This document shows positions 52,227 to 58,352 of a stretch of 58,352 nucleotides of DNA, piece by piece. Source of the stretch: Opitutus sp. GAS368 (GTDB lineage: Bacteria; Verrucomicrobiota; Verrucomicrobiia; Chthoniobacterales; Chthoniobacteraceae); assembly GCA_943329925.2 (NCBI GenBank), contig CALQFT020000005.1, positions 1-58,352 of the forward strand, in the 5' to 3' direction. Below the pieces are notes generated by a model. That model saw only the letters and a list, made by a program, of their open reading frames with translations, had not been told where the DNA came from and ran no database searches. The position numbers and the translations under genes are program-made. Positions within the stretch are counted from its first letter, which is position 1; each line of letters begins with the position of its first letter.

Positions 52227-53330
52227 CTACATAAAGCGCTCCCCGACCGCGTCGGCTAGCATCTTGCCCCTGCGTGTCAGGCGAAAGTGTCCTTCCGCCC
52301 GCTCTAACAAGCCGATCTCCTCCAAATGTGCTGTCTCGTCTGACCAAGGCGCGAGCCGCTCCTCGGCAACGCCTACGTCGAGGCGCAGTCCAAACGCCAC
52401 GCTTTCCTTCAAGAGCGTCTCGGGTGCCAGCGCCTCACGTGTGAGTATGGGGGACACGCCTCCTTGCATGCGTTTGACGTACTCGGCTGTGTCTCGAACG
52501 TTCTGCAAACGCGCCCCGTCCAGAGTGGAAAACGCACTGGGCCCCAGCCCTAGGTACTCGCGTCCTTCCCAGTAGGCAAGGTTGTGCCTTGATTCAAAGC
52601 CGCTCCTTGCGTGGTTTGAAATTTCGTATTGGCGAAAACCACCGCCAGACAGCACGTCCATGGTCAGTTCAAACATCCGCGCGTCCTTTTCCTCGCTCTG
52701 TACGAATTGGCCAGTGCTGAGTTTTCGGAAGTACTCGGTGTCTTCCTCGTAGGTGAGGCAGTAGGCTGAAATGTGATCGGGTTGAAGGCCTAGGGTCGTC
52801 TTCAGGTCGCATTCCCATTCTTCTGGAGTCTGCCCCGGAACAGAGAACATCAGGTCGATATTCACCGCAGGAAAGCCCGTGCTGCGTAACAAATCGTAGG
52901 TTGCGTGAGCCTGTTGGGATGAGTGGACGCGACCCAATGTTTTTAAAGTCGAGGAGTTCCAGGACTGCACTCCAAGGCTGATTCGAGTCACCCCAGCGTC
53001 GTGTAATACTCTCGCCTTTTCCGAGCGCACCGTGGCGGGGTTGGCTTCTACCGTCCACTCTTGGAGTTCATTGAGCGGGAGACGTGCATGGAGGCCTTTA
53101 AAGAGGTATTCCAGCTGGTCCACCAGAAGTGCAGTGGGCGTGCCTCCTCCAAAATAAATGGTCTTGGGTATCACCGGTCGCAGGGCTTGAGCCGCGTCCA
53201 ATTCACTCAACAGCGCATCTAAAAATGCGATGTTCTTATTGCGCCCTCCTTCCTCGACATAGAAGCAGCAGTAAGGACAAAGCTTGGGGCAGAAGGGGAT
53301 GTGGAAGTACAGATGTTCGATGGGCGGCAT
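52227..53330 (-). CDS. hemW: Radical SAM heme chaperone HemW (coproporphyrinogen III oxidase-like)
   Basis: A 367-residue radical SAM protein. The iron-sulfur motif is HIPFCPKLCPYCCF with Cys14, Cys18 and Cys21 (CxxxCxxC). GGGTPT, WTVEANPAT and ISLGVQSWNSSTLKTLGRVH follow the HemN/HemW pattern, then NIDLMFSVPGQTPEEWECDL and the C-terminal HemN domain (YEISNHAR; HNLAYWEGREYLGLGPSAFS). HemW inserts heme into respiratory enzymes; HemN oxidises coproporphyrinogen. The short form and motif layout favour HemW. It is a single gene, divergent from the dehydrogenase gene at 53498, and convergent with the secreted-protein gene. Confidence 0.9.
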   Translation of the reverse strand: MPPIEHLYFHIPFCPKLCPYCCFYVEEGGRNKNIAFLDALLSELDAAQALRPVIPKTIYFGGGTPTALLVDQLEYLFKGLHARLPLNELQEWTVEANPATVRSEKARVLHDAGVTRISLGVQSWNSSTLKTLGRVHSSQQAHATYDLLRSTGFPAVNIDLMFSVPGQTPEEWECDLKTTLGLQPDHISAYCLTYEEDTEYFRKLSTGQFVQSEEKDARMFELTMDVLSGGGFRQYEISNHARSGFESRHNLAYWEGREYLGLGPSAFSTLDGARLQNVRDTAEYVKRMQGGVSPILTREALAPETLLKESVAFGLRLDVGVAEERLAPWSDETAHLEEIGLLERAEGHFRLTRRGKMLADAVGERFM

Positions 53331-53497
53331 GCTGGTGATGTGAAAGAGGCGGCAAAAGCGCGGGGATCAGGATTCTGAAAGGGCTTTGGTCCAGTAGAGT
53401 GTGAGCCGGGAGTGCCAGTCAGCCAAACCTGCGCGACTAAATCTTTGGGAAAGCTAATTTTACTCAGGCTTTTTGCACGTTATTTACGTAGCCAAGA

Positions 53498-54835
53498 GTG
53501 AGGATACGCCATGCAATCTCAAGAATGCCCGCCAGCAATCCATCTTCGCCAATGAGAGCAGAATTTCCAACCCAGCCTCCAACCCAGCCTCCAACCCAGT
53601 TGCCTGCAACTGCGCCCTCCGCCTTGCCTTCTAGGGATGTTGGTAGATCCGCGGCCTTGGGGGGCGAGTCTTCGCTTGCCGAGGCCGAAAGTCTGCGGGG
53701 GCTGCGGGGGATTATCCTCTCGTCTCCCGTCGCCGCCTCCATTGTTACACCGCAAAAACGAGCTTCAACCCCACCTGTTTTGCTGTCCGTCGCGGTGTTT
53801 GATTCACACAAATACGACTGCGGGCCATTGAAGGAGGCCTGCGCCAAGGCGCTGCAGAACCCTCAGTGCGACAAGCCGCCGGTGTCCATCGAATTGCGGT
53901 TTTTGGAGTCGCACCTAGACGTGCACTCCGCTGCTCTCGCCAAGGGGTGTGAAGCGGTCTGCGTGTTTGTGAACGACAAAGTTTCCGCGGAAGTGTTGCA
54001 AGAGCTTAAGTCTCTTGGGGTGCGTCTGGTGGCATTGCGCTGTGCTGGTTACAATAATGTGGATCTGCAGGCGGCCAAGCGTCTGGGCATCGCGGTGGCT
54101 CGTGTGCCGGAGTACTCTCCTCACGCCGTTGCCGAGCACGCGGTGGCTCTTCTGCTGGCGCTCAACCGCAAGCTGGTGCGGGCCAGTCAGCGGGTGCGGG
54201 ATGGTAATTTTTTGCTCGAGGGATTGGTGGGCTTTGATCTGTTTGGTAAAACTGTCGGGGTGGTTGGCACGGGCAAAATCGGGGCGGTCTTCGCCCGGAT
54301 TATGCACGGCTTTGGTTGCCGCGTGCTGGCCAGTGATCCGGTTCGAAACGAGGCGCTTGCGAAGGAGCCATGGCTTCAATACTGCGAATTTCCAGTGCTG
54401 CTGGAGCAGTCGGATATTGTTTCGCTGCACTTGCCGCTGACCCCGGAGAGTTGGCACCTGCTCAATGCGGACTCCATAGGCCGGCTTAAACGCGGAGTCA
54501 TGTTGATCAACACCGGGCGGGGCGGTCTCATTGAAACCGAGGCGCTTATTGCCGCGTTGAAGTCCGGGGGCGTGGGGGCCGCAGGACTGGATGTCTACGA
54601 GGAGGAGGAGGGAGTCTTTTTTGCAGATCACTCGGGAACGGTTTTAACGGATGACAAACTCACCTGGCTGCTTATGTGTCCCAATGTGTTAATTACCGCT
54701 CACCAGGCATTTTTGACGCAAGAGGCGCTGCAGCAGCTCGCTGCCGTCACCGTGCGCAATCTAAGTGCGTTGGCTCACGGCGAAGTGCCCGGGCAAGGAT
54801 GCGTAGATGGTCAGCGCTGGCTGGCGGGTCTTTAA
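53498..54835 (+). CDS. D-2-hydroxyacid dehydrogenase (LdhA-like), start uncertain
   Basis: The longest frame gives 445 residues from a GTG at 53498. The enzyme itself starts near residue 93 (LLSVAVFDSHKYD) and matches D-lactate dehydrogenases: LESHLDVHSAALAKGCEAVC, RCAGYNNVDLQAAKRLGI, GVVGTGKIGAVFA for NAD, NTGRGGLIETEAL (catalytic Arg), AGLDVYEEEEG (Glu) and LITAHQAFLTQEAL (His). The 92-residue extension is proline- and serine-rich with a PTQP repeat. Known LdhA proteins start right at the first strand, so the true start may be an ATG at 53552 or a TTG at 53780. It reduces pyruvate to D-lactate, or acts on a related 2-keto acid. Confidence 0.82.
   Translation: MRIRHAISRMPASNPSSPMRAEFPTQPPTQPPTQLPATAPSALPSRDVGRSAALGGESSLAEAESLRGLRGIILSSPVAASIVTPQKRASTPPVLLSVAVFDSHKYDCGPLKEACAKALQNPQCDKPPVSIELRFLESHLDVHSAALAKGCEAVCVFVNDKVSAEVLQELKSLGVRLVALRCAGYNNVDLQAAKRLGIAVARVPEYSPHAVAEHAVALLLALNRKLVRASQRVRDGNFLLEGLVGFDLFGKTVGVVGTGKIGAVFARIMHGFGCRVLASDPVRNEALAKEPWLQYCEFPVLLEQSDIVSLHLPLTPESWHLLNADSIGRLKRGVMLINTGRGGLIETEALIAALKSGGVGAAGLDVYEEEEGVFFADHSGTVLTDDKLTWLLMCPNVLITAHQAFLTQEALQQLAAVTVRNLSALAHGEVPGQGCVDGQRWLAGL
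53567..53600. repeat. 12-bp tandem repeat in the 5' region of the dehydrogenase frame
   Basis: CCAACCCAGCCT occurs twice in tandem followed by a partial third copy (CCAACCCAGT). Read with the dehydrogenase it gives PTQP repeats; on the other strand it would give VGGW. Divisible by three, so frame is preserved. Confidence 0.8.
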
Positions 54836-55229
54836 TGGAAGCGCCGCTTTTTCTTTTCACACCCCATTCCAAAAGTTGAGCAAAGAATGAAATCGGGGCT
54901 ATTGCATTTCCCGTTTATCGCTGAACTTTAGTCGCATGGCGTATCGCATAAGGTAATTGAGGCAAGTTTGTTGCGGTTATGTGAGGGATTCTTGCGCCTG
55001 AGATAGTTTGCGAAATCTCACGCGGAGGTTGCTCGGTGCGGCGGATTTTTTGGAACATCTTCCCGTTTTTGCGAACTGCGAGGGACCCGTTTTTGACCTT
55101 TTTTAGGCGCTCCAAAGGACTTCCTGTTGTGCTAGATTTGGTGCGTGTGCTGGGCATCCCCTTTGGCGCTGAGAATTTCTGTATCGGTTCGAGTTTGCTT
55201 GGACACCATTTAAGCACCATAAGAGACAT
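54836..55229. other. 394-bp region without a supported gene
   Basis: No credible ORF with a ribosome-binding site is seen between the dehydrogenase and the next gene. A plus frame at 55036-55233 (65 codons) has no recognisable features. No clear hairpin terminator or RNA structure is evident by eye. Confidence 0.5.
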
Positions 55230-56174
55230 ATGAATCTCTCCCCAAACTTACGGGGCGGCTTACTGGTCGTCGTTGGGTTGTGCGGTGGTATTGCTTTGGG
55301 CGCGTTACTGCCGGGCGACATTGCCGTGGGGGCCGCGTCGCACGGACATGAGTCCGGCCAGACAGCGGCGGCTTTATCCGGTCAACTTCACGAGGGTGCC
55401 GAGGCCTTCGTCAAGGATGGCGGGGAGAAGGGGGTGTTTCGCGGCGCGCTGGGTGCCGACGCTGCTGGGGCTCTGGGAAAACTCCCGCCAGAGAAGCTGA
55501 TCGCCTTATTCGAGCGGGTCTCAAATTTAAAAAGTGATTCGAGAAAATACATTTTAGCCTACCGGATCGCCAGTCAGTTGGAGGCGGGGCAAATCGAGGA
55601 GGCGTTGAAGTCAGCGCTGCAGGATTTGAGCGATGGCGACTATGTGACTACGCGGGCGCTGGCCCGTCGCTGGGTTGAGTTAGACCCCAAGGCGGCAGCA
55701 GCCAAGGCGTTAGAGTTAAAGCAACAGCATCTGCTTGTACCCATCATGGAATCCTGGTCGCGCCTCGATTCCGCAGCGCCTTTGAAATGGGCGCTGGAAC
55801 AGCCTGAAGAGACCAAGGTGGATGCCACCCGCCAGTTGCTTGTGAGTAAAATGCTCGACCCCAAACAACTCGAAAAGCTGGTCATGACGGCCGCTGATTC
55901 CCCCACTGAAGCGATGCGCAGTCAGATTTTCCCTTTTGCCACGGCGCGGCTTGCAGAAAGTAATCCGCAGGGTGCCTTACATGCGGCTTCGGCTATCGAG
56001 GATGCCGAAGTGCGGCAGCGAACCGTGGGAATGGTGTTGGGACGCCTCGGACAGAGTTCACCGGAGGTCGGTAAGGCGTGGCTGGCATCGCAACCGGATT
56101 TGGCACCTCAGGAGCGCGCGATGTACGAGCAAATACTTGCCAACCCGCGTCCTGCACGCCGAGGCGGTCCATAG
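55230..56174 (+). CDS. Exported helical-repeat protein, unknown function
   Basis: A 314-residue protein with an N-terminal hydrophobic anchor (GGLLVVVGLCGGIALGALLP) and a helical repeat region. Repeated helix pairs can be seen: LIALFERVSNLKSDSRKYIL, YRIASQLEAGQIEEALKSAL, RALARRWVELDPKAAAAKAL, LESNPQGALHAASAIEDAEV-type text and RTVGMVLGRLGQSSPEVGKAWL. PVC genomes carry many such proteins of unknown role that look like short TPR or HEAT solenoids. A scaffold role is inferred. It is separated by a gene-less 148-nt stretch from the convergent adaptor gene. Confidence 0.65.
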   Translation: MNLSPNLRGGLLVVVGLCGGIALGALLPGDIAVGAASHGHESGQTAAALSGQLHEGAEAFVKDGGEKGVFRGALGADAAGALGKLPPEKLIALFERVSNLKSDSRKYILAYRIASQLEAGQIEEALKSALQDLSDGDYVTTRALARRWVELDPKAAAAKALELKQQHLLVPIMESWSRLDSAAPLKWALEQPEETKVDATRQLLVSKMLDPKQLEKLVMTAADSPTEAMRSQIFPFATARLAESNPQGALHAASAIEDAEVRQRTVGMVLGRLGQSSPEVGKAWLASQPDLAPQERAMYEQILANPRPARRGGP

Positions 56175-56322
56175 AGCAGGGAGCGGAGAGCGGGTGGGAC
56201 GGTTCTTCCGTGGCGCACCCAACTGGCAAAGCCGCTTGCTCAGAATTTCGCAAGATCCCGCGCTTTTAAAGGCGATGAAAACTCCAAGCGTTTTTGAATA
56301 TGGTGATGGCGTTGAGAGCGCC

Positions 56323-57252
56323 TTATGAAGGGGATGGATTGGGTATTTTTGGCACCGGTGTCTGCGGTTGCGCATTGATGTACACATCCATCTGTTGGCC
56401 GGGCTTTACCGGAGAGCTTCCTCGGCTAAAGCTGTAGATGATCTGCATAACCCGCGTATCAACCCGCTCCTTTGACGCGCCGGTTAACGACACTTTAGGA
56501 ATTACATATGGCTCGAATCGAACGAAATTTAGAGGCATTGAAATGTCAGCATTACCGCGCAGATAGCCCACGGCAGAAGCCCCAGTGAACACCCGCCAGG
56601 CTTCGTTTTCGTCCACGTCGACACGGATATGGAGTGGATCCAGATTCCCCATTAGTAGCAACGGAGGTGAGACGACCCCGGTTTGAGCAAACTCACCAAG
56701 ATGGATCTTGAGCTGCAGGATCTCCCCATCAACTGGAGCACGGACGATTAAACGTTCCGCGTCGATGGCACTTGCCCTGGCTTGAGCTTGGATGAGCGCC
56801 CGTTGAGCCGCAGCAGTATCGGCAACGTATTGGCGCAGACTCGCGTCTTCGGCGCTGATGACATGTTTTTGGGCTAATGTTTCTCCGATTCTGGATTCGT
56901 ATTGTGCCTGAGCCAGTTGAGATTCAGCCACCTTGACGGCCGCTTGCAAGCTGGCAAGCGTTGCCTGGGTTGCCCTGTCATCGATACTGAAAAGTGGCGC
57001 GCCTCGCTTTACGTGGCTCCCAATTTCCACATAGATTTGCGAGACAATCCCAGCAATGTGTGTGCCAATGGAGATGTTTTCTGTATTTGCTTCGACTAGA
57101 CCTGCACCTGCTACAAACGTTTGGTAGGGTGGAGTCGGAGCGTTAGAAACCATCGGAGTGGGGATCAAGCTCTGGGCGCTGCGAACGGCGGCTAGCACGC
57201 CCAGACCAACGCCAATAAGCGCAAAAAACGACAAGAGATATTTTCGGATCAT
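56323..57252 (-). CDS. HlyD/DevB-like membrane fusion protein of an ABC exporter
   Basis: A 309-residue periplasmic adaptor. An N-terminal anchor (YLLSFFALIGVGLGVLAAV) precedes a biotinyl-lipoyl half-domain (NISIGTHIAGIVSQIYVEIG; VKRGAPLFSIDDR), an alpha-helical hairpin (TLASLQAAVKVAESQLAQAQ; AAQRALIQAQARAS), the second lipoyl half (RLIVRAPVDGEILQLKIHLG) and a beta-barrel (LHIRVDVDENEAWRV). It couples the inner-membrane exporter encoded upstream (57262-58352) to an outer-membrane channel; no TolC homologue is in the window. It starts 9 nt after the ATPase stop. Confidence 0.9.
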   Translation of the reverse strand: MIRKYLLSFFALIGVGLGVLAAVRSAQSLIPTPMVSNAPTPPYQTFVAGAGLVEANTENISIGTHIAGIVSQIYVEIGSHVKRGAPLFSIDDRATQATLASLQAAVKVAESQLAQAQYESRIGETLAQKHVISAEDASLRQYVADTAAAQRALIQAQARASAIDAERLIVRAPVDGEILQLKIHLGEFAQTGVVSPPLLLMGNLDPLHIRVDVDENEAWRVFTGASAVGYLRGNADISMPLNFVRFEPYVIPKVSLTGASKERVDTRVMQIIYSFSRGSSPVKPGQQMDVYINAQPQTPVPKIPNPSPS

Positions 57253-57261
57253 AATGGTTCC

Positions 57262-58020
57262 CTAATCTAACTTCGGCTGCAGCGTCTTTAATTCCTGGGC
57301 TGAAGAGGCAATTTGAGTGATTCGTCCGTCGTTCATTTCCGCAATCCGATCGGCGAAATCGAAGATGCGCGAATCATGAGTTACTACGACCAGCGCTCGG
57401 TTCTCGCCCCGCCCAAGCCGGTGTAATAACTCCATGACTTTACGGCCTGTCTCGGCATCCAGAGCGCTAGTGGGTTCGTCACACACAATCAGGCGAGGTC
57501 GATGGACCAAGGCGCGGGCAATCGCGACGCGCTGTTGTTGTCCGCCCGACAAATCAGTTGGGAGCGACTCCATCATTCGGTTGTCGAACCCGACTTCTGC
57601 TAGAATGTCGCGAGCCTGCCTGACCGCATCTCGTGGCTTCATACCATTGATGATTAGCGGAGTAGCGACATTCTCTGCTGTTGTTAGGGAGGGGATGAGG
57701 TTAAAGGCCTGAAAAACAAAACCGATGTTCCTACCGCGAAATAAAGTCGTCTCTTCTTCGCTCATGCCGTTGTAGTCCTGCCCGAAGATTGTGCATTGGC
57801 CCGCATCGCGCCGGAGAACTCCCGCGATGATAGAGATCAGAGTGGTCTTTCCGCATCCAGAAGGGCCCACGAGCATGAGAAGCTCCCCGTTTTGTACATT
57901 CATATCCACGCCGCGCAAAGCCTTGACCATGGCGTCTCCCTTGCCGAAGACTTTGGTCAGTCCTTCGCAAGAGACGGCTACGTGAGGGGCCGAGGGGAGG
58001 GACTCCGAGTGGGTATTCAT
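57262..58020 (-). CDS. ABC exporter ATPase (DevA/MacB-type)
   Basis: 252 residues from the ATG at 58020; the frame is open upstream over the end of the permease gene, but this start leaves 5 nt between the genes. Walker A is MLVGPSGCGKTTLISIIAG, the Q-loop NIGFVFQAFNLIPSLT, the signature LSGGQQQRVAIARAL, Walker B LIVCDEPTSALD and the H-loop VVVTHDSR. This is the LolD/MacB/DevA subfamily that powers FtsX-like permeases. It forms the middle gene of a permease-ATPase-adaptor operon on the minus strand. Exported substrate unknown; DevBCA exports glycolipids, MacB macrolides or toxins. Confidence 0.93.
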   Translation of the reverse strand: MNTHSESLPSAPHVAVSCEGLTKVFGKGDAMVKALRGVDMNVQNGELLMLVGPSGCGKTTLISIIAGVLRRDAGQCTIFGQDYNGMSEEETTLFRGRNIGFVFQAFNLIPSLTTAENVATPLIINGMKPRDAVRQARDILAEVGFDNRMMESLPTDLSGGQQQRVAIARALVHRPRLIVCDEPTSALDAETGRKVMELLHRLGRGENRALVVVTHDSRIFDFADRIAEMNDGRITQIASSAQELKTLQPKLD

Positions 58021-58025
58021 CGCAG

Positions 58026-58352
58026 TTAGCTCCGAAATACGACGGCTGGTTCCAGCTTCATGACCTTGCGAATACTCAGGGCGGCCGAGCTCAGGCAGAT
58101 CACTAACACCGCCACAGCGCTCACCACCAGTAGATGCCACGGCAACCGGAAGGCCAGCTGAGTGCGTCCACTGATGAGCATCCCCCAAGCCGAAGCCGTG
58201 CCTACTCCCAGACCGTACCCAATAGCGCCTACCACCAGAGCCTGCAGCAGGATCATCCGAAGGAGCATTCCATTTCTGGCGCCCATTGCTTTGAGCGTTC
58301 CGAAATAGCGCAGGTTATCGAGGGTGAAGTTGTAAAAGGTCTGCCCCGAAAT
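58026..58352 (-). CDS. C-terminal part of an FtsX-like ABC exporter permease (DevC-like), cut by the window
   Basis: 109 codons of a reading frame that enters from the right edge and stops at 58026. The sequence reads SGQTFYNFTLDNLRYFGTLK then AMGARNGMLLRMILLQALVV, the TLKALG coupling segment of FtsX-like permeases, followed by two spans (GAIGYGLGVGTASAWGMLIS; LLVVSAVAVLVICLSSAALS) and the conserved end RKVMKLEPAVVFRS. It is DevC-like in this pattern. Its stop is 5 nt upstream of the ATPase start. Confidence 0.9.
   Translation of the reverse strand: MSGQTFYNFTLDNLRYFGTLKAMGARNGMLLRMILLQALVVGAIGYGLGVGTASAWGMLISGRTQLAFRLPWHLLVVSAVAVLVICLSSAALSIRKVMKLEPAVVFRS

Noticed and set aside
53464-53847. 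Minus-strand open frame of 127 codons across the dehydrogenase extension
   Set aside because: The protein text is partly plausible, but it overlaps the dehydrogenase frame and has no clear ribosome-binding site or family; mentioned as an open question only.
55036-55233. 65-codon plus-strand frame before the helical-repeat protein
   Set aside because: No family, no signal peptide of normal form and no ribosome-binding site; likely chance.

Overview
The window looks like a chromosomal segment of a Verrucomicrobiota (PVC-group) bacterium. Lineage-typical content supports this: an ECF sigma/anti-sigma pair of the Rhodopirellula/Verrucomicrobium type, a DUF1501 twin-arginine protein, a formylglycine sulfatase, a SASA-type esterase, a GntR-headed regulator with a LacI-like sensor, a cupredoxin/dehydrogenase pair, and many secreted enzymes with MKL-type leaders. 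The assignment rests on gene content only. There is one tRNA (Leu, CAA, no encoded CCA), no rRNA, no CRISPR array and no intact mobile element.

Layout. 1-5019 (minus strand): an operon led by an ECF sigma factor, overlapping its membrane anti-sigma factor, followed by three secreted proteins, one a GH28-like beta-helix. 5020-8900: decayed ground with an AraC remnant and a broken secreted-protein gene, then a SASA esterase, an AAA/DUF4143 ATPase and tRNA-Leu. 8879-16966: Dabb protein, GlnD, a CpxRA-like two-component pair, and a CPA2 antiporter divergent from a LysR regulator. 17650-24317: a regulator plus five metabolic genes (DapA-family aldolase, SDR, M14 deacylase, fold-type II PLP enzyme, ACS-type MFS carrier) that read together as an undescribed route for an N-acylated 2-amino-3-hydroxy acid. 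24425-28994: DUF1501 protein, lactonase-like propeller, sulfatase. 29514-32484: garR-garL-gudD, the D-glucarate route to glycerate. 32609-39066: small proteins, an orphan ParE/RelE-like protein, a class V aminotransferase, a receiver/metallo-beta-lactamase fusion, an LptF/LptG permease, a sterol-desaturase-like hydroxylase and a DUF423 protein. 39201-43428: a SNF2 helicase with a compact cysteine/histidine finger, followed 4 nt later by a PD-(D/E)XK-like protein. 43547-52120: a secreted GH99-like/esterase fusion, an azurin-like cupredoxin with a propeller dehydrogenase, an alpha/beta hydrolase with an in-frame 9-bp repeat, an APC permease and a secreted protein. 52227-58352: HemW, an LdhA-type dehydrogenase, a helical secreted protein, and a DevBCA-like export system cut by the window edge.

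The main theme is uptake and breakdown of oxidised, acylated or sulfated sugars. The two observations most worth testing are the N-acyl amino-acid (possibly N-acetyl-glucosaminate) catabolic cluster at 17650-24317 and the helicase/nuclease pair at 39201-43428.
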